64,000 bases of DNA from Micromonospora_E sp048060115 (GCF_048060115.1 NZ_JBHMIM010000005.1:103197-167196); one strand, 5' to 3'. Positions 33,464 to 41,468 are shown, numbered from the stretch's first letter. Numbers and translations are program-made. Notes: generated by a model from the letters alone, not told the origin.

Positions 33464-33838
33464 TCAGAAGGCGTACGGGCCGAAGCGGCCCCAGGCGACG
33501 ACAGCTGCCAGCACCAGGAGAACCACGTTGGGAACGATGCTCTGATACTCCGTGCGCCGAAAGTGCACGATCGCGGCACCGATCATCATCAGGACCAGGC
33601 CGAGGGCGGCCAACGGTACGAAGACCGGGGCGATGCCGGTGACCGCCGGCAGGATCAGGCCGATCGCGGCGAGGATCTCCAGCACGCCGATGGTCCGCAC
33701 CAGACCCATCGGGAGGTCGGCCGCAAAACCCATGCCCTTCTCGACGAGTTTCTCTCTCGGCTGGCTCACCTTCATCAGCCCGGCGGCGAGGAAGGTCACG
33801 GCGAGCAGGCCAGCAAGCACCCAAAGAACGATGTTCAT
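33464..33838 (-). CDS. DoxX-family membrane protein
   Basis: A 124-residue protein with four hydrophobic helices: VLWVLAGLLAVTFLAAG, the GLVRTIGVLEILAAIGLILP segment, FVPLAALGLVLMMIGAA and IVPNVVLLVLAAVVAW, with the DoxX-type LMK near the start and HFRRTE before the last helix. The role is unclear (redox-linked membrane proteins). It is divergent from a MarR regulator across a shared inverted repeat and is probably controlled by it. Confidence 0.88.
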   Translation of the reverse strand: MNIVLWVLAGLLAVTFLAAGLMKVSQPREKLVEKGMGFAADLPMGLVRTIGVLEILAAIGLILPAVTGIAPVFVPLAALGLVLMMIGAAIVHFRRTEYQSIVPNVVLLVLAAVVAWGRFGPYAF

Positions 33839-33894
33839 ATCCGTCTCCAGCTTCGATGCACTTTAAGGTTGAAGCGAACACTAGCCCCAGATCA

Positions 33895-33942
33895 CTTCAA
33901 CCGTCAAGTGACGCGGCCCTCGTGATCACTTGACGGTTGAAG
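33895..33942. promoter_or_regulatory. MarR operator candidate, 17-bp inverted repeat
   Basis: CTTCAACCGTCAAGTGA (33895-33911) and its exact reverse complement (33926-33942) are separated by 14 bp. The repeat ends 15 bases before the MarR ATG and lies about 55 bp upstream of the DoxX start, so it is well placed for joint repression of both genes. Each arm itself contains a TTGA-type half-site. Confidence 0.8.
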
Positions 33943-33956
33943 CTACACTTGCCCCC

Positions 33957-34442
33957 ATGGCCACCCCGCCTGAACAGCCACACTGGCTTGACAAGAACGA
34001 GCTGGAGACCTGGTTCTCCCTTGTCAGCGTGCTGACCAGGCTGCCGGCGGCGCTCGACCGGCAGCTGCAGCGCGACGCCGGGATCAGCCACTTCGAGTAC
34101 CAGGTGATGGCCGCACTGTCGGAGACACCCCAGCGCACCATGCGGATGAGCCGCCTCGCCATGATCGCCGACGGGTCACTGTCACGGCTGTCCCAAGTTG
34201 TCACCCGGCTGGAGAAGCGCGGCTGGGTCAGCCGCGCGCCCGACCCGACCGACGGCCGCTACACCCTCGCCACGCTGACCGACGCCGGGTGGGAAAAGCT
34301 GATCGCCACAGCACCCGGACACGTCGCCGAGGTGCGCCGGCTCGTCTTCGACCCGATGACCAAGGGCCAGTGCCGGCAGCTACGCGACATCGGCCGCCGC
34401 ATCACCACCACCATCGACCCCGACGACTCCTGCCTGCGCTGA
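33957..34442 (+). CDS. MarR-family transcriptional regulator
   Basis: A 161-residue winged-helix regulator. Runs are LPAALDRQLQRDAGISHFEY in the dimer/first helix, MRMSRLAMIADGSLSRLSQV with recognition helix VVTRLEKRGWVSR, and the wing APDPTDGRYTLATLTDAG. ATG 33957 fits better than an in-frame ATG at 33930, which lies within the operator. It probably regulates itself and the divergent DoxX gene. Confidence 0.92.
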   Translation: MATPPEQPHWLDKNELETWFSLVSVLTRLPAALDRQLQRDAGISHFEYQVMAALSETPQRTMRMSRLAMIADGSLSRLSQVVTRLEKRGWVSRAPDPTDGRYTLATLTDAGWEKLIATAPGHVAEVRRLVFDPMTKGQCRQLRDIGRRITTTIDPDDSCLR

Positions 34443-34490
34443 GCCCGGCCCGCGCCCTGTCCCGGTACGCAGGCCGCGCCCAGCGAACGG

Positions 34491-36359
34491 TCACCCGATC
34501 GGGCCACCCGCCATCCCTGCCATCTCGGCGATCATCATCTCGTCGGCGGCTCCCGTGTACACCCGGACCTCGTCGACGACGCCGGTGAGGTACTGGCCGA
34601 AGCTTCCGTTGTGCAACGCCCGGCCGACCTGCAGGCCGCCGCCCGCCCGCCAACCGGCCGTGTACGCGGCCGTGCCGGTCGCGGAGAGCCTGCCATCGAC
34701 GTAGAGCCGTACCTCGTGGCGCACCGAGTCGTAGACCACCGCCAGGTGCTGCCCGAAGTAGTCTGCTGCCGGATACGTCCGGTGGTCGTGCACGACAGTC
34801 GCCGCCGGGTCGGTGGTGTCCTGGTGCGGCAGGACCAGCTCCCAGCGATTCGTCGCGGCACTGCAGCGGATGACGAAGCCACTGGCGGTGACACCAGCCT
34901 GGGACAGCACCGCCTGGTCGGTGTCACCGCAGCCCGGACCGGTCAGCCGCACCCGTACGCCGACGGTGAAGCTGCGGTCGGTCACCGCGATCGGCCCGTC
35001 GGTCTGAGCCCAGTCGTCGAGCCCGTCAAGCACCAGATGACCCGCGCCGACCAATGGGGTTTCGACGAACGGATCCTCATCCATATCAGGGGTGTAAAGG
35101 TGCGAATCGCCGTGCAACCGCAGGTCCGCACCGCCGCCGTACTCCGGGCTGACACCGTTGGCGGCCTCGTCCAACGGCCAGTAGCCGAGCGCCGTCGGCG
35201 GCCGGGCCGACAGCTCCCGCACCTCGTGCCACACCAGTACGCGGTCGAAGACCGCGACGTCGGCGAGATCCCCGGCCCAGCCGGCGGTGTAACCGGTGCC
35301 GGTCGAGGCTCGGCCGATCTGCACCGCGCCCTGCGACGCCCACACCGACTGACGCTGAGTCACCGGCTGTTCGTCACCGTGGACGTACAACGTCATCGTC
35401 GTCAACTCCGCGTCGTACGCGGCAGCCAGGTGGGTCCACTCGCCGAGCACCACCGGCGCGGTGCTGGTCACCGACCACACCGCCGGTGCGGGCGAGTCCG
35501 ATGCGGCGATCTCGAACGCCCAACGGCCACTGTCGGCATCGAAGCCGAGGGTGAAACCGGGCGCGTCGGTGCCGTCCTGGCTGACCGCGACCCGGTCGAC
35601 CGAGTCGTCGGTCAGCCGCACCCAGACGCTGGCACCGAACCCGGTCGACGTGTCGATCAGCGCGGAACTGCTGGTCGCCAGGTAGCTGGTGGCCGCATCG
35701 CCGGTGAGTCGGGCCGCCCGGCCGAGTTGGCACTGTGCGCCCAGGTCGGCGCACTCCGACCCGGGTACGCCGAACGTGACGCCGCTGCCGGCAGCCGCCG
35801 GGTGGTTGCCGCGCGCGTCCGCCGCCGACGTGGCACCGGCCGGGTCGTCGAGCGGCCACTCGCCGGCGGCGAGCCGAGTCGGTAGGACGAACACGCAGCT
35901 GGCGATCGGTGAACGCCATCCGTCGGCGTCGACCGCCTGCACGGTGACGAGGTTCGGACCATCGCGCATCGGCATCCAGCGCAGCGACACAGACGTGCCG
36001 GGGCTCGCCGGCACCAGCACGTTGTCCGGCGACGGGTTGGTGTTGAAGCCGTACAGGTACTCGACGACCTGAGGGGACGGCGAGTGGAACGTGAAGGTGC
36101 CGTAGACGCCGATCGCCCCGCGATGCTCGAAGTCCTGGGCGCAGGCGCTGGTGTGCTCGTCGGCGTCGATCGGTAGGTACTCCGGCGAGTCGATGTCCGG
36201 CGCGATCGGCGCGACGACGCCGCTCGACGTCGCAGTGTCGTGCCCGGTCGGGCCGGCCACCGCCGGAGCGGCGGCAACGGCGTGCCCGCCGAGCACCATC
36301 GCGAGCAGCACCGCAAGCCGTTGCAGCCCGCGCGCGGACCCACGACCATCCACCGTCAT
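34491..36359 (-). CDS. Secreted LamG protein, partial duplicate of the toxin-locus LamG gene
   Basis: A 622-residue exported protein starting at ATG 36359 after CACGGGGGAGTAG. A signal peptide (LQRLAVLLAMVLGGHAVAAA) is followed by a region (PDIDSPEYLPIDADEHTSAC) and two LamG/concanavalin-A-like domains (WPLDDPAGATSAADARGNHP and GYWPLDEAANGVSPEYGGG start them). From residue 50 to the end it aligns almost without gaps to the C-terminal half of the 48405-52037 protein, while its promoter and ribosome site resemble those of the FG-GAP gene at 55222. It probably binds cell-surface or secreted polymers. Confidence 0.85.
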   Translation of the reverse strand: MTVDGRGSARGLQRLAVLLAMVLGGHAVAAAPAVAGPTGHDTATSSGVVAPIAPDIDSPEYLPIDADEHTSACAQDFEHRGAIGVYGTFTFHSPSPQVVEYLYGFNTNPSPDNVLVPASPGTSVSLRWMPMRDGPNLVTVQAVDADGWRSPIASCVFVLPTRLAAGEWPLDDPAGATSAADARGNHPAAAGSGVTFGVPGSECADLGAQCQLGRAARLTGDAATSYLATSSSALIDTSTGFGASVWVRLTDDSVDRVAVSQDGTDAPGFTLGFDADSGRWAFEIAASDSPAPAVWSVTSTAPVVLGEWTHLAAAYDAELTTMTLYVHGDEQPVTQRQSVWASQGAVQIGRASTGTGYTAGWAGDLADVAVFDRVLVWHEVRELSARPPTALGYWPLDEAANGVSPEYGGGADLRLHGDSHLYTPDMDEDPFVETPLVGAGHLVLDGLDDWAQTDGPIAVTDRSFTVGVRVRLTGPGCGDTDQAVLSQAGVTASGFVIRCSAATNRWELVLPHQDTTDPAATVVHDHRTYPAADYFGQHLAVVYDSVRHEVRLYVDGRLSATGTAAYTAGWRAGGGLQVGRALHNGSFGQYLTGVVDEVRVYTGAADEMMIAEMAGMAGGPIG

Positions 36360-36402
36360 CTGCTACTCCCCCGTGCCAGACTCCGGAGTCGAGTGGATCG
36401 CT

Positions 36403-36431
36403 ACCGTACGGAACGATCGCATCACCGTCAA
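36403..36431 (-). promoter_or_regulatory. Promoter of the duplicated LamG gene
   Basis: On the minus strand, TTGACG (36426-36431), 17 bp, TACGGT (36403-36408) lies about 45 bp before the ATG. The following leader (GATCCACT then GTCTGGCACGGGGGAG) matches that of the FG-GAP gene promoter at 55266-55294. Confidence 0.65.
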
Positions 36432-36492
36432 TAGATGGCCGCAGTCACTTCGAGTAGCATTTCTCCACAGCGGCGTGACAGCTACGTCGGAC

Positions 36493-38013
36493 GTGACTGG
36501 ATAGGTGCGTGGGACCTTGGAATACCGCAAGCGTGCGAGGTGGGTCAGGCGGTTGTGGGAATCCAGGGGCGGCCGGCGGCGGCTCGGGTGAGTGCGTCGA
36601 GCATGTTGATGCCGTGTCGGCTGGCGGTGGCGGTGTAGCTGCGGATCGCGGCGAAGTGTTCAGCTCCGGTCATGGTGCGCATGCTGCCCGAGACTTTGAT
36701 CCGGAGTTTCGGCATGCGGATGGTCCGCTCGGCCGGGTTGTTGTCGAACGGCACGGCCGGGTCGGTGACGAAGCGGAGGTAGTCGGCGCGTCGGTCCCGT
36801 AGCCGCACGAACAGGGCGTGGTACTTGCGGTGCAGCTTGTCGGTGCGGGTGGCGGTGGCTTCGGCGCCGAGTACGACGGCCGAGCGCAGCAGGTGGGTCT
36901 GTTCGGCGAGGTCGGCCGGGTCGGGTTCGCAGCCGTCGGCGCGGGCCGTGACCGTCAGGCGGTTCAGTTGCCGCAGGGCTGCGGCGGCCTGGCCGGCGAG
37001 GTCGGCGACCTGCCCGGTGGCGGTGTCGACCACGTAGACCAGTTCGCGCAGCACGTGGGCGTTGCACAGGGCGTGGACCGCGTCGGTGTAGGTGTCGTAC
37101 GGGGCCCACGCGTCGTGCACGGCGACGCCGGTGAAGGCGGGCAGCACGCCGGCGTCGTCCATTCCGGCGGTGCCGCGTCGGCGGTGCACGGTGAGGAGCA
37201 CGTCGGTGGGTGTGGAGGCGGAGTGCAGCCAGGCGAGGCGGCCGTCGACGCGGATGCCGGTCTCGTCGAAGTGCGCGACCGGCGCGTTCTTGATGCGGTC
37301 GCGGATGACGGGGAGCACCGTGTCGATGACGCCGAGGGCGGTGCGGGTGACCCAGGCGGTGACCGTGGCCGCCGCGACGGGCAGGCCGAACAGGTCACGG
37401 ATCGCGTCGGCGGTGCGGCCGATGGACAGGAACTGTCCGTGGAGCAGGTAGACGCCGATCGCGGCGATCCGTGGTCCGTAGACGGCGGGCGCGGTGGCCC
37501 CGACGGGTGTCGCGGCGGTGGTGTGGTGCCCGCACGGGCAGGCGACGGTGACGATCTGGTGCTCGGTCACCACGACCCGGGGCTGGGGGATGTCGAACAC
37601 CTGCCGGCGGGTGACCGTCACCTCGGCCGGGTCGGTCAGGCCGTCACCGCAGCCGCCACAGATGTCCGGCACGTGCCGGACGATCAGGTCCGGATCCGCC
37701 ACCTGGGACAGGGTGGTGCCCTCGCCCCCGGCCGGGCGGCCCGGCCGGCGACCCGAACGGCCCCGCAGCGACTTCGGCGCCGGCTTGGCCAGCCCGTCAC
37801 TCGACGGCGGTTTCGACGAGTTGCTCGACGGCTGCTTCAACCGGGCCTCAAGCTCAGCGATCCGCGTCAGCGCCTGCTCCAGCCGCGCGGCCAGCCCGGC
37901 GTTCAACGCCAACAACTCGTCATACGACGGCGGCGGATCGGCGGGCATGGCTGGTCAACCTACCAGCCTCCACAGCAGACAGCACCACCGGGATCAGGAA
38001 CCTATCCAGTCAC
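36493..38013. mobile_element. IS66-family insertion sequence
   Basis: A 1521-bp element bounded by perfect 14-bp terminal inverted repeats (GTGACTGGATAGGT at 36493-36506; complement at 38000-38013) and flanked by an exact 8-bp direct repeat CGTCGGAC (36485-36492 and 38014-38021). An 8-bp target duplication is the IS66-family norm. It contains a single transposase gene, without the accessory TnpA/TnpB genes of larger IS66 members. The intact ends and duplication indicate a recent insertion between the LamG promoter and the orphan toxin cassettes. Confidence 0.93.
36545..37948 (-). CDS. IS66-family transposase
   Basis: A 467-residue transposase. The N-terminus has a leucine-rich helix (LLALNAGLAARLEQALTRI) and the QPSSNSSKPPSSDG linker, then a zinc-finger-like CGGCGDGLTD segment. 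The DDE domain has VAHFDETGIRVDG (first Asp), VHDAWAPYDTY (second Asp) and FDNNPAERTIRMPK with the catalytic Glu. This is the typical IS66 single-ORF arrangement. The reading frame is intact, so the element may be active. Confidence 0.94.
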   Translation of the reverse strand: MPADPPPSYDELLALNAGLAARLEQALTRIAELEARLKQPSSNSSKPPSSDGLAKPAPKSLRGRSGRRPGRPAGGEGTTLSQVADPDLIVRHVPDICGGCGDGLTDPAEVTVTRRQVFDIPQPRVVVTEHQIVTVACPCGHHTTAATPVGATAPAVYGPRIAAIGVYLLHGQFLSIGRTADAIRDLFGLPVAAATVTAWVTRTALGVIDTVLPVIRDRIKNAPVAHFDETGIRVDGRLAWLHSASTPTDVLLTVHRRRGTAGMDDAGVLPAFTGVAVHDAWAPYDTYTDAVHALCNAHVLRELVYVVDTATGQVADLAGQAAAALRQLNRLTVTARADGCEPDPADLAEQTHLLRSAVVLGAEATATRTDKLHRKYHALFVRLRDRRADYLRFVTDPAVPFDNNPAERTIRMPKLRIKVSGSMRTMTGAEHFAAIRSYTATASRHGINMLDALTRAAAGRPWIPTTA

Positions 38014-38081
38014 CGTCGGACCACCCACGTCCCTTTCGGCCAACCCAAAACAGTGTCGCCATGACCGATTGACTCTGCCTA

Positions 38082-38158
38082 TACAGGATCAAGAAGCGGC
38101 CCGGCCGAAGCCGGGCCGCGCGCACGCGCTCAAGGCCTACGGCCCCGCGCGCACGCCC
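38082..38158. repeat. Inter-cassette hairpin repeat, copy A
   Basis: A 77-bp copy of a three-member family (others at 39390-39465 and 40775-40848). It starts TACAGGATCAAGA, contains the hairpin GGCCCGGC-loop-GCCGGGCC, and ends with two CCGCGCGCACGC motifs. The stem is identical in all copies while the loop differs (CGAA, TTAC, AGA). The surrounding homology seen in copies B and C is missing here. The region 38159-38311 holds nothing else recognisable. Confidence 0.85.
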
Positions 38159-38311
38159 ATCAGTGCCGACCCGTCATCGACGCGAGCTACGGAGCTCAAA
38201 TCGATGATCGCAGATCTATATGATCAGCTGACATCAGCCGTGACAGCAACCGGAGCACATCGCAGCACTCGCCGACGCACGACCATGCACGACAGGCATC
38301 GCGCAGAACTC

Positions 38312-38737
38312 TCAGTCGCTGCCACGAACCATCGGCTCGATCCTGACGCCATAGTCCTCTCGCAGTTCCTCAACCAAACGGCGCCCCGCGTAACGAACTA
38401 CGCCACGATTCCACCATTGACTCATGGGAAATTTCGGGAACACGTCTGGGGCAATAATCTCCCGAAACCTAGCATCAGACTCCAAGACGGCCTCGCGTAA
38501 CTGTGCCATCTGGGGGAATCGCGATAGCTCTTGAGCCTGCATCGCATCTTCAAGATCACTGCGCGCCGTCAAGTCATTAAAGTAGTCCTCAACGTCGCCC
38601 AGGAACCCAGCCACGCAGCGCGATACTAGATTCGACCACTGCGAGATCAACTCTACGGGTTCATAGTTTCGCCATCGCCCTCCACGTTGCATGAACTGGG
38701 AGAATGCCGCTACGAAATCAGGATCATGAAGACTCAT
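38312..38737 (-). CDS. Candidate immunity protein of orphan cassette 1
   Basis: A 141-residue soluble protein of unknown family (MSLHDPDFVAAFSQFMQRGG, then EDYFNDLTARSDLEDAMQ). Its ATG overlaps the stop of the orphan toxin tip by four bases, the usual layout for toxin-immunity pairs. The composition is acidic and less GC-biased than its neighbours. The immunity role is inferred from position only. Confidence 0.65.
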   Translation of the reverse strand: MSLHDPDFVAAFSQFMQRGGRWRNYEPVELISQWSNLVSRCVAGFLGDVEDYFNDLTARSDLEDAMQAQELSRFPQMAQLREAVLESDARFREIIAPDVFPKFPMSQWWNRGVVRYAGRRLVEELREDYGVRIEPMVRGSD

Positions 38738-39099
38738 CGGTTAGCCTGCTCCTCAAAGTACTTCAACGGATTGTCAGGCCTAAAGTAGCTCGTGATCCTG
38801 TCGCCGACGCGCATTCCAATCTTTCCTGTTGCGTCCATCCGAATAACTGTGGTGGCCCCATCCAGGTTCCGCACGGTTTCCCTAGCGCCAGCCGGGCAGG
38901 TACTGCCGCACATAAGCGCCTTCGCATCGTCTACATACTGCTCAAATCCGCCGTCATAGTCGTACTCGGGCATATCGGCCTTGCGTGTGGCATTTCCTGC
39001 ATCATCGAGGCCCAGTGCATGCTTGTCGTACTTCATGTCGGCCACACCCGGAGCGAAGTCGCAGTTGTGTACCAATACCGGTGTTGTGCCGGCGATCAC
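38734..39099 (-). CDS. Orphan Rhs toxin tip 1 (silent cassette)
   Basis: The frame starts inside the Rhs junction motif, HTYYVIAGTTPVLVHNC, that precedes the toxin tip in the full-length Rhs gene. A stop (TGA) lies two codons before this motif, and there is no ribosome site, so it is probably not translated on its own. The tip, about 108 residues, contains MKYDKHALGLDDAGN, ETVRNLDGATTVIRMD and RVGDRITSYFRPDNP. The Lys-His, Arg and Ser/Thr-Tyr-Phe-x-Pro spacing recalls small metal-independent RNase toxins, but I cannot assign a family. Confidence 0.7.
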   Translation of the reverse strand: MIAGTTPVLVHNCDFAPGVADMKYDKHALGLDDAGNATRKADMPEYDYDGGFEQYVDDAKALMCGSTCPAGARETVRNLDGATTVIRMDATGKIGMRVGDRITSYFRPDNPLKYFEEQANR

Positions 39100-39465
39100 A
39101 TAGTACGTGTGGGATTTTCACCCCGTCACGCAGTGTGACTTACATGTTCATGGCGTTTCACCTGGCCTTTCGCGTGTGGCACCAACTCGCCGCATCGAAA
39201 CTTATCGGTGTTGACGGCGACGGTGACGGCAACCTGGGGAGACGTCCCCACCTCCAGCGGGTCAGCGACGACGAGGAGGAGGCCCCGCCACCCGCCAAGC
39301 GTCCCCGCAGCAGCCGCAACCGCGCACCGAAGCAGTAAGCCAGCCGGAACAAGGCCCTCGACCAAGATCCGACTGGCTCAAAACTGCTCTACAGGATCAA
39401 GACGGCCCGGCTTACGCCGGGCCGCGCGCACGCGCTATAGCCGTTCCGGCCCCGCGCGCACGCCC
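39100..39465. repeat. Inter-cassette spacer block B
   Basis: This block and 40471-40848 are homologous along most of their length and separate successive toxin cassettes. They share GGATTTTCACCCCGTCACGC next to the tip, TTCACCTGGCCTTTCG-like sequence, TTGACGGCGACGG, and an almost identical 150-bp end from about 39303 that includes the hairpin GGCCCGGC-TTAC-GCCGGGCC. Homology also continues into the tip's junction motif. No protein in either copy is convincing. It can serve as homology for recombination between cassettes. Confidence 0.8.
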
Positions 39466-39798
39466 ACCAACCCGAACCAACGACCAGAAGCAGTGGCTGA
39501 TCCGCCAGAACAAGGCCGCAACGATCGCCGAACCAGGCAGCCAACGACGCCCCTCCGGCGATCGACGCCGCACCGCTACGCGGCACGCCACCGGAAGGCG
39601 TGCCGGCGACAATCCGTGCCACCAAGGACATCGATACTTGCACATACTGCCCAAGCTCGTGACGGCAACCGTGACGGCAACCGTGACGGCAACCCGAGCG
39701 CCCGGCAGCATCCCGTGATAGTCGGTCACTACCATACGTAATCGCTCCGGCTCGCACTTGTGGGCCAGAACGCCGGCTCACAACAAATCACCCACAAG
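39466..39798. other. Region with three 12-bp GTGACGGCAACC repeats
   Basis: The 333 bp after immunity gene 2 (minus-strand sense) contains three perfect tandem copies of GTGACGGCAACC at 39659-39694. A two-copy relative occurs at the equivalent place in the next unit (41031-41053). No gene is supported. Confidence 0.65.
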
Positions 39799-40041
39799 TC
39801 AGGTTGGCTTATTCAGTTCGGCTCGAATATTCGCCGCCTCATTGCGCGCCGCCACCGATTCAGCAACGGCTTTGCGACGATCTTCGTCATACAACAGGAC
39901 AGCGGACAGCGATTCCAGGGCATCCGCAATCCGGTCTCGCCAGACAGCATACGATTCTGGATCACAATCGCCAACCGGCCTTTCTGAACGAATCCTGCGC
40001 AAGTTCTGTAGCGCTGCCCGCAGCTCCGGCGGAAGTGACAT
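39799..40041 (-). CDS. Candidate immunity protein of orphan cassette 2
   Basis: An 80-residue acidic helical protein (LPPELRAALQNLRRIRSERP, then RDRIADALESLSAVL). It starts three bases after the deaminase-tip stop and is presumed to protect against that tip. No known family recognised. Confidence 0.65.
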   Translation of the reverse strand: MSLPPELRAALQNLRRIRSERPVGDCDPESYAVWRDRIADALESLSAVLLYDEDRRKAVAESVAARNEAANIRAELNKPT

Positions 40042-40044
40042 TGC

Positions 40045-40470
40045 CTACCCTCTTCCACCTATGAGGGGCAAGAACCGCTGACAGGCTGGACAAGGGCCAA
40101 TCAGGCTACCGTGGTCCTCAAGCTGGTAGGCGTTACCCCTGCTACCTCCACCGATCCTGACCGACTGAAATGTTGATCCTTCAAGAGGAATTCCCGCTTC
40201 CTCGAACTGAATAGCGCATCCGACTTCCCCACACCCACCATGATGACCTGAGTTAGCCACAGCTCGCGCGGTTTGCGGAGGCATCACTCCGGACCTTGTA
40301 TCCATTGCATAGGCGAACCTGACTTGCGATCCGTCCGCGGAGGTAATACTAGTCGCAACATTCGGGCGCACTTCTGGGGCCATGTTCAGAGCTTCATCCG
40401 CAAAGTCAAGCAAATCATCAGCCGCCTCGCCGCAGTTGTGGACGAGGACCGGCGTGTTGCCGGCTATCAC
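40045..40470 (-). CDS. Orphan Rhs toxin tip 2, YwqJ-like deaminase (silent cassette)
   Basis: This frame begins in the junction motif HTYYVIAGNTPVLVHNC, with a TGA just before it and no ribosome site, like cassette 1. The tip (about 128 residues) carries a zinc-dependent deaminase signature: HHGGCGEVGCAI, with Cys and the catalytic Glu, and PCPACQRFL with the PCxxC zinc pair. This fits the YwqJ-like nucleic-acid deaminase toxins of polymorphic systems. The target base is unknown. It is followed at once by immunity gene 2. Confidence 0.78.
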   Translation of the reverse strand: MIAGNTPVLVHNCGEAADDLLDFADEALNMAPEVRPNVATSITSADGSQVRFAYAMDTRSGVMPPQTARAVANSGHHGGCGEVGCAIQFEEAGIPLEGSTFQSVRIGGGSRGNAYQLEDHGSLIGPCPACQRFLPLIGGRG

Positions 40471-40848
40471 ATAGTACGTGTGGGATTTTCACCCCGTCAC
40501 GCCGTGTAACCCATGTTTCTTGGCCTCTCACCTGGCCTTTCGTGGAGAGCGCCACCCCTCCTGGTCGAAGGTTATCAATATTGACGGCGACGGCGACGGC
40601 AACCTGGAGAGACAGCCGCGACCGGCGGCGACCAAAGCATCGACGACCGGCGCGATCCGAGGTGGGGGATGTCGCGGCGCCAAGCGCTCCCGCAGCAGCC
40701 GAAGCCGCGTACCGAAGCAGTAAGCCAGCCGCACCAAGGCCCTCGACCAAGATCCGACTGGCTCAAAACTGCTCTACAGGATCAAGACTGGCCCGGCAGA
40801 GCCGGGCCGCGCGCACGCGCTACAGGCCTACGGCCCCGCGCGCACGCC
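40471..40848. repeat. Inter-cassette spacer block C
   Basis: Homologue of block B; the two share the segment next to the toxin-tip junction, the TTGACGGCGACGG run and the last 160 bp (from about 40687) with hairpin GGCCCGGC-AGA-GCCGGGCC. The internal segment 40600-40680 differs from block B. It separates the full-length Rhs immunity gene region from silent cassette 2. Confidence 0.8.
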
Positions 40849-41168
40849 GGCATCGCCGACGCGGCGGGAGATGAGAACGATGCAGTAACGCTCCACACCC
40901 GCGGCTCACCCATCGACCGGCGCGCCGCACCATCGACGTCACATCCAGTCGCGCGCAGCCGCAGCGCCAGCAACCACGCCACGAGAAACGATCAGTCATC
41001 CATCGAAGAATATGAATGCGATTTGCCAACTGACGGCAACCGTGACGGCAACGCAGGCGAACACCCACGCCCATCTGCGCACGCCGTGATGAACCGAGTG
41101 CATGCTGTAGGTCCCAATCGCGTCACCAGCCAGTTTGGACGCATGACCAAGAGCGTTTCCTGAGCACG
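40849..41168. other. Region following immunity gene 3, with GACGGCAAC repeats
   Basis: About 320 bp with no supported gene. ACTGACGGCAACCGTGACGG at 41030 onward contains two GACGGCAAC units and corresponds in position to the three-copy array at 39659-39694, showing that each unit has the same layout: tip, immunity, GACGGCAAC array, hairpin repeat, spacer. Confidence 0.6.
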
Positions 41169-41468
41169 TCAGTCACCACTGAATACTAAATAGCGATGAG
41201 GCTTGGCGGTTACGTGCTCCACAAGGACCAGTAGCTCCCTTGCCGCTTCAGCGATATCCGGCGGAGCCGTTTGCGACAAGTCAATCAACTCAGCCTGCAC
41301 AAGCGGCATTTGCATGCGATTAAAAATAGTGTCGTCGTAGGGGTCAATATGACCCAGCATTGGAATCCCTGCCGTACTGGCATATTCGCACAAGCGATTT
41401 AGCGAGCAATGCTCACAGCTCGCAATACGCTCCCCGGTATATGCGCGCACAATTACGTCTAGCGCCAT
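41169..41468 (-). CDS. Candidate immunity protein for the expressed Rhs tip
   Basis: A 99-residue protein starting at ATG 41468 after a strong GAAGGAGGCATCG site (MALDVIVRAYTGERIASCEH then CSLNRLCEYASTAGIP). The family is not recognised. It lies directly downstream of the full-length Rhs gene, separated by a hairpin. The good ribosome site contrasts with the silent tips and fits a need for constant immunity expression. Confidence 0.7.
   Translation of the reverse strand: MALDVIVRAYTGERIASCEHCSLNRLCEYASTAGIPMLGHIDPYDDTIFNRMQMPLVQAELIDLSQTAPPDIAEAARELLVLVEHVTAKPHRYLVFSGD

Noticed and set aside
39126..40750. Small similar frames in spacer blocks B and C as possible genes
   Set aside because: Similar only because the DNA blocks are homologous; compositions are low-complexity, frames break between copies and no ribosome sites are seen.
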